Below are positions 1-7,108 of a stretch of DNA of 12,524 nucleotides, piece by piece; position 1 is the first letter of the stretch; every line of letters starts with the position of its first letter. The notes under the pieces were generated by a model that was not told the DNA's origin, made no database searches, and saw only the letters and a program-made list of their open reading frames with translations. The DNA comes from CAZTCJ01 sp964612085. Lineage in GTDB: Bacteria; Pseudomonadota; Alphaproteobacteria; JAJFIK01. The stretch covers positions 1-12,524 of the forward strand of contig CAZTCJ010000103.1 of assembly GCA_964612085.1 (NCBI GenBank), given 5' to 3'. The translations under genes were made by a program, and so were the position numbers.

Positions 1-119
1 ACAACATCGTTCAGACGCAGAAAAACATCGATCGCCCCAAGCGAAACAGGCTTGGGACCCGATGGCTTCTGGGTCAACAGGGGTTGCTTTGCGTGCGAAA
101 TGCTCATTTGACCTATCAT
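1..119 (-). CDS. 5' end of a polysaccharide-type gene, cut by the window edge
   Basis: Reading the minus strand from ATG at 119 gives about 40 open codons up to the edge: a polar start rich in Ser, Lys, Gln and Pro, then PKPVSLGAIDVFLRLNDVV, which looks like the run-up to a first membrane helix. GGAGGG lies about 10 bases before the 119 start. A second in-frame ATG at 107 has a weaker site. The polar tail, then 'PVS' and a hydrophobic segment with 'LRLND', resembles the N-terminus of undecaprenyl-phosphate glucose phosphotransferases (WcaJ/PssY-like), which begin exopolysaccharide assembly on the lipid carrier. The Wzc-like gene nearby would fit that. Only the N-terminus is visible, so the function is a guess; that it is coding is more likely than not. 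Confidence 0.45.
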   Translation of the reverse strand, partial: MIGQMSISHAKQPLLTQKPSGPKPVSLGAIDVFLRLNDV

Positions 120-720
120 CCCGGCTACTCCCTCCGGACGCTCGGACCGCCACAGAGCCGGACGTCTTAACAAACGCCGTCCGGCGGACGATCCGTTGCC
201 TGTACCGTCGGATCACCGCATTGCAACATCATGGCCAGAGCGTCTTACCCCGACCGTATGATTTTCAAAAGTGGTTAAGATCAGATCCTTCGCGCACAGA
301 TTGCCGGGCGGCACTGACGGAACGGATCACAGCTGAAACGAACCTCTTGTTGCGAAAGGAGGTTATCCGAGTCCGGGCTATTCGCCTATGGTAAAGGGGT
401 GTTCCGCAAGCGGTTTTATCCATTCTGTGACGATATCCAAATTGGAACGATTTAAGGTTGCACCGAATGGGTAGGGTTTACGCCTGTTTCATTGCAACGC
501 AGCATTAAGAATGAATGGGCTGGCAAGATCCATTTTGGATCGCCCCAAACGGGTATTGCCATCCCGGCCCGTATAAAATGTTGAGAAGGCAGGCCCTCGT
601 TTGGACCGGCGAACGCGTCCGGCTCCTAAACAGAATACACTTGCCATTTTCTCACGAACGGGTGAGTAAAGACCGTGCCTCATGGTAGAATGATGTGATT
701 CTAAGAGGTGCGTTCGGGGG
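120..720. promoter_or_regulatory. Divergent intergenic region with several short palindromes
   Basis: About 600 bases lie between the minus-strand gene at the left edge and the OmpA-family gene. I see no convincing gene. A 110-codon open frame at 62-394 has Arg/Ser-rich, uncoded-looking composition and overlaps the left-edge gene. The region holds perfect inverted repeats at 178-190 (CGTCCG-G-CGGACG), 527-541 (GATCCA-TTT-TGGATC) and 651-666 (CTCAC-N6-GTGAG), and a TATAAAAT string at 572-579 that could be a -10 element for the plus strand. Both flanking genes must have their promoters here. Which palindromes matter cannot be told from sequence. Confidence 0.5.
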
Positions 721-1803
721 ATGACAGAGTTGAGAGTTGAAATGGTCAGAGCAGGACTTTTGGGTGCGATCGCCCTTTTGCTTGGAACGGCGGTGCCCGC
801 CGTTGCCCAAAGCGATGATGTCAAAGGCTACATCAAATTCGAAGGCGGTTACATTTTCCGCTATGACAGTGAAGTCAGAGAGCCGGTCTTTACCACCGAC
901 GTTGAGATGCAGAGCGGTCAGGTGGGCAATGTGGCCGCCGGTTATTACTTCACGCCGCGCTGGCGCGGTGAACTGAGCGCCGGTTACGAGACCAGCGACG
1001 TCAACGGCGTCGATAACAATTTCCAGGCGGAAGGCGATATCCGGGCCTACACATTGATGGCCAATGTCTACCGGGATTTCGCCATTACCCGGAAACTGCG
1101 CACTTATATCGGCGGCGGTCTCGGCGCCATCGTCATCGATCCCGATTACCGTCTTCAGGCGATCGGCCGGAATTTCGTCGACAACAAGGACCTGAACGTC
1201 GCGGTGCAGGGCACCGCCGGCGTGGCGGTCGCCTTGTCGCGCGGCATCACCTTCGACACGCGCTACCGTTACCTTTACGGCGGCAAATACGATTTCGGCA
1301 CCGGCGATGGCACTTATAAGAACCATGCGGTGCTCGCCGGCCTGCGGATCAATTTCGGCCACCGGCCGAAACCGGCGGCGCCCGCTCCGGTGCTGCCCGC
1401 GCCCGTGCGCCAGGAACCGCCGCCGCCCCCGCCGCCCGCTCCGGAAGAACCGCCGATCCCGCGCGATCTGCTTGATCTGGTGTTCTTCCCGTTCGATTCC
1501 TACGCCATCACGGCGGAAGCGGGCGAAGTGCTCGACCGGGCCGCGGAAACGATCCGGCAGCGGAACATCGAACTGATCCGGCTGGAAGGCCATACGGATA
1601 CGGTCGGCACCTCGGAATACAATCTGCGCCTGTCGCGCCGCCGCGCCGAGGCGGTCCGCAACGGCCTGATCGAACGGGGCGTGCCGCCGACCAATGTCTA
1701 TATCTCCGCCAAGGGCGAGAGCGACCTGCGGGTCGAGACGGCGGACGAGGTCAAGAACCAGTCGAACCGCTACGTTCAGATCTTCGTGCGGTTTACGGAA
1801 TAA
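721..1803 (+). CDS. OmpA-family outer-membrane protein (beta-barrel plus peptidoglycan-binding domain)
   Basis: Secreted protein of 360 residues. A signal peptide covers about residues 1-29 (hydrophobic core GLLGAIALLLGTAV, cleavage likely after AVA). Residues ~36-212 alternate hydrophobic and polar residues, with many aromatic strand ends and glycines, as in an 8-stranded OmpA-like barrel ending 'LRINFG'. A Pro-rich hinge (~216-247, including a run of seven prolines) leads to a C-terminal OmpA domain (~250-358). In that domain GHTD (Asp293) and LSRRRA (Arg308) match, with the same 15-residue spacing, the diaminopimelate-binding Asp and Arg of E. coli OmpA. It should sit in the outer membrane and tether it to peptidoglycan. 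ATG at 721 is used here, but an in-frame ATG at 742 (residue 8) also leaves a full signal peptide and has GAGAG just upstream. It is a single-gene unit followed by a strong terminator. Confidence 0.92.
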   Translation: MTELRVEMVRAGLLGAIALLLGTAVPAVAQSDDVKGYIKFEGGYIFRYDSEVREPVFTTDVEMQSGQVGNVAAGYYFTPRWRGELSAGYETSDVNGVDNNFQAEGDIRAYTLMANVYRDFAITRKLRTYIGGGLGAIVIDPDYRLQAIGRNFVDNKDLNVAVQGTAGVAVALSRGITFDTRYRYLYGGKYDFGTGDGTYKNHAVLAGLRINFGHRPKPAAPAPVLPAPVRQEPPPPPPPAPEEPPIPRDLLDLVFFPFDSYAITAEAGEVLDRAAETIRQRNIELIRLEGHTDTVGTSEYNLRLSRRRAEAVRNGLIERGVPPTNVYISAKGESDLRVETADEVKNQSNRYVQIFVRFTE

Positions 1804-1804
1804 G

Positions 1805-1822
1805 CGGTTCTGAAAAGAACCG
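1805..1822 (+). other. Small hairpin just after the ompA-like stop codon
   Basis: CGGTTC (1805-1810) and GAACCG (1817-1822) are perfectly complementary around the loop TGAAAA. It begins two bases after the stop codon and precedes the main terminator. It may protect the mRNA 3' end or act as a minor stop for the converging minus-strand operon, since on that strand it follows the larger hairpin. No run of T follows on the plus strand. Confidence 0.4.
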
Positions 1823-1831
1823 GCGGAACGA

Positions 1832-1860
1832 GGGCGCGGGCATCATCCCGCGCCCTTTTC
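1832..1860 (+). terminator. Rho-independent terminator of the ompA-like gene
   Basis: A perfect 9-bp GC stem, GGGCGCGGG (1832-1840) and CCCGCGCCC (1847-1855), with loop CATCAT, is followed by TTTTCTTGTT. It lies 29 bases after the stop codon of the OmpA-family gene and only a few bases from the converging end of the Wzc-like gene. On the minus strand the stem has no T tract, so it mainly serves the plus strand. Confidence 0.88.
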
Positions 1861-1864
1861 TTGT

Positions 1865-4066
1865 TCAGGAATCCGCGTAAGGCGCATAGGCCGCCCGGTC
1901 GTAAGCGCCGTAGCTGTAAAGGGCGTGGCGGCGCGGATGGACGCGGGTCAGCACGACGCCCGCCAGGGGCGCGTCGAGCAGGCGCAAGTCCTTGACCGCC
2001 GCCTTGACCGCGTCCCGCGGCGTGCGTTCCCAGCGCACGATGAACGCCACCGCATCGACGAGACGGATCAGATGCTTGGTGTCGTGGACCGGCAACACCG
2101 GCGCGCTGTCGATGATGATCCGGTCGTAGCGCTCCCGCAATTGGGCGATCAGCCCGGCCAGACGCTCCGAACGCAGCAAGGCGGGCGCATGGGCGCTCGC
2201 GGCCGTGCCCGGCAAAAGATCGAGCGGGCTGGCGGGATCGCGCAGCAGCACGGCGTCCAAAGGCGTGCGGTCGCCCAGATAGCCGACCAGGCCCGGGCCG
2301 CGCTCGGTCAGGCCCAGGGCGTCGGCGGCAGCCGGACGGCGCAGATCCGCATCCACCAGCAGGGTCTTTTCCCCCTGATCGGCGCCGAGGCGCGCCAAAG
2401 CGGTGGCAAAGCCGGTCTTGCCCTCCCCGGCGATCGACGACGTGACGAGAACGACCTTGGGCGGCGCGTCCACATTGCGCAAAGCCAATCCCGCCTGGAA
2501 TCCACGCAAGGCCTCGGCCTGGGACGACAAAGCCTGCTCGGCCACATGCCCTGCCAGCGAACCGGCCGCGCGCAAGGCGGCGCGGGGCACATCCTCAAGA
2601 ACCGCCAGGACCGGCAGGTCCAGATCCGCTTCCAGACGGTGCGTCCGCCGGTATCCGTTGTCGAGGCGCTCCGCCGCCAGGGCCAGCACAAGCCCGAGAA
2701 TGAGCGCGCCAGGCAGCATGGCCCCAAGCACCAGGACCGTCGGCGGATAGCTCGCTTCTCGCGGCACGGGAGCGGTGGAAATCACCCGGGCGTCCGGTGC
2801 CTCGATGCCCGACTGTCCTTCCGTTTCCTTGAAGCGCGCCAGATAGGCCTCGTGCAGGCGGCGGCTCGAGTCGGCGGCCCGCTCCAGCTCGCGCAGCTTG
2901 ATGCGCGCCTGATTTTGTCCGGCCACGGTGGATTCGATCAAGGCCACGCGGCTTTCCAGACTGTCGACCCGGGCCCGCGCCACATCCCGCTCGTTGCGCA
3001 ATTGCAGGATGATCCGGCGCACCTCCGCGTCGATCTTGTCGGCCAGGTTCCGGCGTTCCGCGCGCAACTGCACCATGCTGGGATGGCGCGCGCCGTAGCG
3101 GTTGGACAGCTCCGCCTCCCGGCGCAGCAAAACCGTTTCCTGCTGGCGCAACTGGGAGATCAGGCCCGACGACAGCACTTGGGAAATCGTGTCCACTGCC
3201 TCGCCCCGGTCGTAAAGCACGTTGGCCTGGGCGTATTTCGCTTCCGCCTCCGCCTCTTCCGCCCGGGCCAAAGACACCTGGGTATTGAGATCGATCAGTT
3301 GCTGATCGACCAGGGTGCTGCCGGTTTCCGCCTCCGTCAGAGCGTGCTCGAGACGGTATTGGGCCGCCGCCCGTTCGGTCTGCTCGACCTGTTCGCTCAA
3401 ACTCTGAAGGCGCGCCGCCAGCCAGTCGGTGGCCCGGCGCGTGGCCTCGTATTTGGCTTCGAGCTGATCCTGGACGTATGCCTCCGCCAGGGCGTTGACG
3501 ATCCGCGCGGCATTGCCCGGCGACGGCGAGGTGTAGCGCAGGTCGATGACGGTGGATTGGGCGCGCACCACGGCGGACAGGTGATCGAGAAAGGCGTCCA
3601 CATAGCGGTCCGTGCGGTCCTGGCCTCCGGCGCTTTCCCGGGCGGTCACTTCCGGCGACAGGGCGGACAGGGGATTGATCCGGCTCAAGAGCGATGTCCG
3701 CTCCGCCCTCTGCACGAATACCGGATCCCGGTCGAGCCCCAACTGTCCGATCACCCGCTCCGCCAAAGAGCGCGAGCGGATCAACTCCACCTGATTGGCG
3801 ATGGTCGTCTGATCCGTGGTCAGTTGGGCGAGAACCGCCTGGCCGTCCATCACCCGGTTTTCCCGGGGCTCGATCAGGATCAGGGCCTGGGCGCGGTAAA
3901 GCGGCGTGGTCTGAAGCAGCCACAGGACGGTCGCGGTCATGACGAACGTAACGGTGCCCAGGATGATCCAGAACCGGGTCCGGATCATGCGCACGGCGGC
4001 GCGCAGATCGACCAGATCGCCGTCCCGTTCCGCAGCCGTCTGATACCCGGTCCCCGGCTCGCTCAT
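1865..4066 (-). CDS. Wzc-type polysaccharide co-polymerase / bacterial tyrosine kinase
   Basis: Inner-membrane protein of 733 residues that would control chain length and export of exopolysaccharide or capsule through cycles of tyrosine autophosphorylation. Order of parts: cytoplasmic N-terminus; TM1 ~32-51; periplasmic Wzz domain from ~55; long coiled-coil region ~200-410 with a GNVR-type stretch (NRYGARHPSMVQL, 322-334); a Pro-rich segment and TM2 ~443-465; cytoplasmic BY-kinase domain ~515-710. The kinase shows Walker A AGEGKT (546-551), Walker A' LLVDADLRRP (569-578) and Walker B IIIDSAP (650-656). The C-terminus carries five tyrosines (717, 719, 722, 727, 730), the usual autophosphorylation cluster. 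Length is typical of the single-chain proteobacterial form. It is last in a four-gene minus-strand run, starting 11 bases after the preceding stop. No Wzb phosphatase or Wza channel is in the window, so the rest of the locus should lie elsewhere, perhaps to the left. Confidence 0.93.
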   Translation of the reverse strand: MSEPGTGYQTAAERDGDLVDLRAAVRMIRTRFWIILGTVTFVMTATVLWLLQTTPLYRAQALILIEPRENRVMDGQAVLAQLTTDQTTIANQVELIRSRSLAERVIGQLGLDRDPVFVQRAERTSLLSRINPLSALSPEVTARESAGGQDRTDRYVDAFLDHLSAVVRAQSTVIDLRYTSPSPGNAARIVNALAEAYVQDQLEAKYEATRRATDWLAARLQSLSEQVEQTERAAAQYRLEHALTEAETGSTLVDQQLIDLNTQVSLARAEEAEAEAKYAQANVLYDRGEAVDTISQVLSSGLISQLRQQETVLLRREAELSNRYGARHPSMVQLRAERRNLADKIDAEVRRIILQLRNERDVARARVDSLESRVALIESTVAGQNQARIKLRELERAADSSRRLHEAYLARFKETEGQSGIEAPDARVISTAPVPREASYPPTVLVLGAMLPGALILGLVLALAAERLDNGYRRTHRLEADLDLPVLAVLEDVPRAALRAAGSLAGHVAEQALSSQAEALRGFQAGLALRNVDAPPKVVLVTSSIAGEGKTGFATALARLGADQGEKTLLVDADLRRPAAADALGLTERGPGLVGYLGDRTPLDAVLLRDPASPLDLLPGTAASAHAPALLRSERLAGLIAQLRERYDRIIIDSAPVLPVHDTKHLIRLVDAVAFIVRWERTPRDAVKAAVKDLRLLDAPLAGVVLTRVHPRRHALYSYGAYDRAAYAPYADS

Positions 4067-4077
4067 GTCCCGCCCGC

Positions 4078-4770
4078 CTACTCCTTGGAACGCGGGCCCG
4101 CCATGATCTCTTGGATCCGCGTCATCAAAGCCCGCTCGCCCAGGGCCGCATTATAGAGCATTGCGCGGCCTTGCGCGCTTTGCGCGAGCCGGCGCAGGTG
4201 CCGGTCGTCTCCCGCTCTCAGAAGCGCCCGGCTGTCGGCCTCGAGCACGGCCCGGCCCGCCGGGTCCAGCCCATCATAGATCGTGGCGCCGAGGGCCGAA
4301 CGCAGGCGCGCGAAACTACCGTCGCGGGGCGCCAAAGCCAAAGAGAGCCGCAGGGCGTCGCGCGCACCCGAACCGCCGGGATCGCGCCTGTGCCGTTGCA
4401 GCGCCAGAACGCTCCAGGCCCGGCCCTCGAACGGGGCCCGGACCAGGGCGTCTTCCAAGAAAGCTTCGGCATGCGCGGATCCGGAGGCCGCCATCAGCCG
4501 CGCCCGTTCATGGGCGAACGCGGCGGACAGCAGGCTTGCTTGCCCAATGGCCCGGACGACCAGGCGGCTTTCCTCCGGCGTCAGATCCTGGCCAAGCCGT
4601 GCTTTTAGTCTGGCCGGGGCAGCCGCAAAAGCCTCAAGGCCCGGCGCGATCCGGGGCATGGCATGGCCCAGCACAAGGCTGGCGCTCAGCAGGCAGACAA
4701 TGAACAGAACAAGGCCCGCTGGCCTGTAAGGCACGGACCGGGTCAGCCACGAGCCGCGTTGTGTCGCCAT
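4078..4770 (-). CDS. Membrane-anchored TPR-like protein of the Wzc operon
   Basis: Protein of 230 residues not assigned to a named family. A basic N-terminus (MATQRGSWLTRSVPYR) is followed by one strong membrane helix at ~18-36. The remainder is Ala/Leu/Arg-rich and helical, presumably periplasmic. Two stretches look like degenerate tetratricopeptide helices: residues ~101-118 (including VRAPFEGRAWSVLALQ) and ~138-160 (including LALAPRDGSFARLR). Such single-helix TPR proteins are often seen next to polysaccharide co-polymerases and are thought to scaffold assembly, but the exact role here is unknown. It lies 30 bases after the stop of the upstream gene and 11 before the Wzc-like start, so it is almost surely co-transcribed. 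AGGGCGG precedes the ATG. Coding status is firm; function is inferred from context. Confidence 0.8.
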   Translation of the reverse strand: MATQRGSWLTRSVPYRPAGLVLFIVCLLSASLVLGHAMPRIAPGLEAFAAAPARLKARLGQDLTPEESRLVVRAIGQASLLSAAFAHERARLMAASGSAHAEAFLEDALVRAPFEGRAWSVLALQRHRRDPGGSGARDALRLSLALAPRDGSFARLRSALGATIYDGLDPAGRAVLEADSRALLRAGDDRHLRRLAQSAQGRAMLYNAALGERALMTRIQEIMAGPRSKE

Positions 4771-4800
4771 GCCGCCCTGCCCCTGTTTGAACGAGAGGCC

Positions 4801-5352
4801 CTACCCGTTCGAGCGGAAATCCGCGATGTCGGTGATTTCGCTGCCCTCATTCTCGATGACCGGCAGACCGTCGAGCAGCCGGTTCATCGCCCCCGGACGG
4901 ACCAGATCCTTCTTGATCGCGGCCAGCACGACCTGATCCTGCACGGATGTCTCGAACCGGTCGAGCGCCTCGTCGGGCGCATAGGTCAGAAAGGCGGCAA
5001 TCAGGGCACGGCCTTTTTCGCTGGTGGCGCCGAGCCGGTTGACGAGCTGGGCCGCCGTCTGCCCGGCAATGTCGCTGGAAAACACCCCTTGGACATTTGA
5101 GACGCCGCACAGAACCGCCAGAACCGTATCCTGGGCGCTCAAGCGCCCGCTCTCGAACGGGGGCAAGGCCGTCTCGGCCATGGTCCCGGCGATCGCGGCC
5201 TCGCTCTGGCTGCCGAAAGACGCCAGAAACGTGGTGTTGAGCGTGCCGCACAGAGCCTTGCCGGCGGCCGCTTCAGGGCTTTGGGCCCAAACGGCATGGG
5301 GAACCGCCGCCAGGACGGTTCCCACAAGGATCAAACCTCGAAGCACAGACAT
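4801..5352 (-). CDS. Small secreted helical protein of unknown function
   Basis: Protein of 183 residues with a clear signal peptide (residues ~1-23, MSVLRGLILVGTVLAAVPHAVWAQ, cut after VWA). I chose the ATG at 5352 because AAGGGGGCAG sits about 4 bases before it and the signal peptide starts there; the open frame continues upstream but overlaps the preceding gene. The mature part reads as a bundle of amphipathic helices (Ala, Leu, Gln-rich) with two cysteines, in ALCGTL and VLCGVS, placed alike near helix ends and perhaps disulfide-linked. The tail is acidic. It lies 56 bases after the amidase-like gene and 30 before the TPR-like gene, in one operon. I recognise no family. A periplasmic binding or inhibitor partner for the amidase-like protein is one idea; an accessory factor for polysaccharide export is another. 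Confidence 0.75.
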   Translation of the reverse strand: MSVLRGLILVGTVLAAVPHAVWAQSPEAAAGKALCGTLNTTFLASFGSQSEAAIAGTMAETALPPFESGRLSAQDTVLAVLCGVSNVQGVFSSDIAGQTAAQLVNRLGATSEKGRALIAAFLTYAPDEALDRFETSVQDQVVLAAIKKDLVRPGAMNRLLDGLPVIENEGSEITDIADFRSNG

Positions 5353-5408
5353 GGGCTGCCCCCTTCGCGTTGCCCATCGCCCTGACCGCAATGCGGTCCG
5401 GCCCGGAC

Positions 5409-6101
5409 TCAGTTCTCGGTCGGCTCTTCCATGGGCGCGGCGGGCAGTTCTTCCACCGCCGTTTCCTCCATGGGCACGCCTGCGGCCTTCGCATAGAAGG
5501 TCACGCCCGCCTTTTTCTCCGCCCCATAGGCGTAAGACAGACGGCAGCCCATGAAGGTGTTGCTCCGTTCGTCCAGGGACAGATGGGCGGCACGCGGCAC
5601 CCTGGCGCTCCACGACCCCGACGGCGCCACGCCGCCCGGCAGGATCACCGAGACATGGGATTGGGAGCCGTCGGCATAGACGGCCAGAACCGGTTGTCCG
5701 GCAGCGGCAAGTTCGGCCGCCTGTTCGAGCGCGCCCTGCTCCGCCGCCGTGCCGATGCTCTGCCAGGCCACGAAGCCGCCGCCGCTCAGCTCGCGGGCAA
5801 TCTTGGAGGGCAGCATATAGCCGTCGCCCTCGCGGAAATCGCTGGCGTTCCAGCCCACATCCAGGACCTTGCCGACAAAGTTGCGGCAGGCCGCGCTGTC
5901 GCGCAGAGAGCCGGCCGTCCCTTCCGTGCAAGCCGCATATTCAGTGCGGATCTTGGCTTCCAGACCGGCGTCGATCTGAGCGCTCTGCCACATCCCCTGC
6001 TTGCCTTCGCAAGGATGGGCAAGGGCGTTGCCTGCCGCGCCTGCGGTAAGAAGAGCGCCCAACAAACCCGTGCGCGCCCAAATAGAAATCGAAGAACTCA
6101 T
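5409..6101 (-). CDS. Secreted Cys/His amidase-like protein (NlpC/P60- or Tae4-like pattern)
   Basis: With the ATG at 6101 the protein has 230 residues and an N-terminal signal peptide (~1-28, ending GNALA before HP). An in-frame ATG at 6107 is also possible; GAGAGG is about 9 bases before 6101 and only 3 before 6107, which favours 6101. Two short segments look like the catalytic centre of papain-fold peptidoglycan amidases: ACRNFVGKVL (Cys72 at the start of a helix) and SQSHVSVILPGG (His149 on a strand). The usual C-N-x-F-V and G-H-V-x-I-V signatures resemble these. Cysteines also occur at 31, 58 and 186. The C-terminus is an acidic Glu/Pro tail. It is first in the operon with the helical protein, TPR-like protein and Wzc-like kinase, so it may trim peptidoglycan where polysaccharide passes, or act outside the cell. 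The fold is inferred from motifs, not from similarity to a named protein. Confidence 0.7.
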   Translation of the reverse strand: MSSSISIWARTGLLGALLTAGAAGNALAHPCEGKQGMWQSAQIDAGLEAKIRTEYAACTEGTAGSLRDSAACRNFVGKVLDVGWNASDFREGDGYMLPSKIARELSGGGFVAWQSIGTAAEQGALEQAAELAAAGQPVLAVYADGSQSHVSVILPGGVAPSGSWSARVPRAAHLSLDERSNTFMGCRLSYAYGAEKKAGVTFYAKAAGVPMEETAVEELPAAPMEEPTEN

Positions 6102-6298
6102 GGCCATGCCCCTCTCGTTCGAGTGAATTGCCTGTCCCGCCGAGGCAAACACAAGCACGGCTGGGCTCACCGGAACAAGGGGGCGGCCGCAAGGCCTTGG
6201 GCTACGGGAGCTTTTTCAAGCCATCCTGGCGCGTAACGTCCAGGCGGGATGCACGCGGCACCCCGCCCGATTCGTTTTTTGCCGGTTATCGCAGCCGC
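6102..6298 (-). promoter_or_regulatory. Intergenic region carrying the likely operon promoter and a hairpin
   Basis: About 200 bases separate the Cys-rich gene from the four-gene run, far more than the 11-56 base gaps inside it, so a promoter for the run is expected here. A nested hairpin occurs at 6243-6267: GGCGGG with CCCGCC, and inside it TGC with GCA. On the plus strand TTCGTTTTTT follows it, as in a terminator, but no plus-strand gene ends here. On the minus strand it lies about 30 bases after the Cys-rich stop without a T tract. It could stop antisense transcription or weaken read-through. Confidence 0.45.
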
Positions 6299-7108
6299 TC
6301 AGTAGCGGCGCCGGCACTTGCGGTCCTGGGCCACCCGGCCGCCGGTGCGCAAACAGTCCCGGGACGTGCGCGCCCACCATTCCCGGCGTCCTTTGGTGCA
6401 GCAGACCCGGGCATCGCGGCGATTGCGGGTGCGGCAGCGCCGGTCGTCCCGGATCCGGCCGCCCTGGCGGTAGCAGGCGTTCGCCGAGGTCCAGAACTTG
6501 TTGTCATTGCCGCGCTGGCAGCAGACTTGCCGGCGGCCGCGGTCATCCCGTCCCCGGCGGCCCCGGCGGTCGTCGAACCGGTCCCGGCCCCGGCGGCCAT
6601 CGAAAAACGGATCACCGTCGCGTGTGTTGCCTCCGTCGTAGCGGCACCGCCGGTCAGAAACGATCCGGCCATCAGAGCGGGCGCATTGGCGGCGGCTGTC
6701 CACCCACCAGTCGCGGCGGCCCCTGGCGCAACACAGACGTCCACGGCCCCGGCGATCGTCGAAACGGCCCCGCCTGTCGTCGTAAAAATCGTCCCGATTA
6801 CGCCGGCCGCGCCGGTCGTCGTCGTAATAATCGTCGCGGTAGTCCCGGTCCCGGCGGTTGCGCCCGTCCCGGCGGCAGCGGCGATCGGCGACCACCCGGC
6901 CATCGGCCCGATAGCAGGCCCGTTCGGACCGGGTCCACCAGTCCCGCCGTCCGCGCGCGCAGCAGACCCTGCCATTACGCGCGTTCGCGGCAAGCTGGAA
7001 AGACCCCTCGCTCACGCCGGCCGCGGGCGCCGGCTGATCGGCCGCGGCCTCCCGCGCCCACACCATCGCGGTCAAAACCGCCAAGAACGCCATGATCGAT
7101 AAACGCAT
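6299..7108 (-). CDS. Secreted protein with four Cys-rich CC...WW...C...C repeats
   Basis: Protein of 269 residues. The ATG at 7108 has GAGGAG about 9 bases upstream and begins a signal peptide (MRLSIMAFLAVLTAMVWA, cut near AREAAA); the open frame upstream of it is not coding-like. The mature protein has four copies of a 31-residue unit at residues 48-78, 125-155, 195-225 and 235-265. All keep exactly CC-x14-C-x12-C, with G-x-x-x-[WF]W in the middle and GR-x3-DR[RK]C at the end. The spacers between units 1-2 and 2-3 are almost only Arg, Asp, Gly and Tyr, mixing both charges. Sixteen cysteines suggest two disulfides per unit after export. The high positive charge could bind acidic polysaccharide, DNA or the cell envelope. 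I do not recognise a named family. It is likely a single gene, divergent from the CAP/RTX gene. Confidence 0.85.
   Translation of the reverse strand: MRLSIMAFLAVLTAMVWAREAAADQPAPAAGVSEGSFQLAANARNGRVCCARGRRDWWTRSERACYRADGRVVADRRCRRDGRNRRDRDYRDDYYDDDRRGRRNRDDFYDDRRGRFDDRRGRGRLCCARGRRDWWVDSRRQCARSDGRIVSDRRCRYDGGNTRDGDPFFDGRRGRDRFDDRRGRRGRDDRGRRQVCCQRGNDNKFWTSANACYRQGGRIRDDRRCRTRNRRDARVCCTKGRREWWARTSRDCLRTGGRVAQDRKCRRRY

Noticed and set aside
62..394. Open frame of 110 codons on the plus strand
   Set aside because: It overlaps the better-supported left-edge minus-strand start, has no ribosome site, and its Arg/Ser/Leu mix shows no domain.
1925..4156. Long open frame (743 codons) antisense to the Wzc-like gene
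   Set aside because: Arg/Gln/Gly-rich composition typical of the reverse of a GC-rich gene; the minus-strand gene has full kinase motifs.
5353..5931. Upstream extension of the helical secreted protein's frame
   Set aside because: It runs through the amidase-like gene in another frame; the signal peptide and ribosome site define a start at 5352.
6128..7102. Ala/Pro/Val-rich open frame antisense to the Cys-rich gene
   Set aside because: It mirrors Arg/Gly/Asp codons of the real gene, which has a signal peptide, ribosome site and repeated domain.
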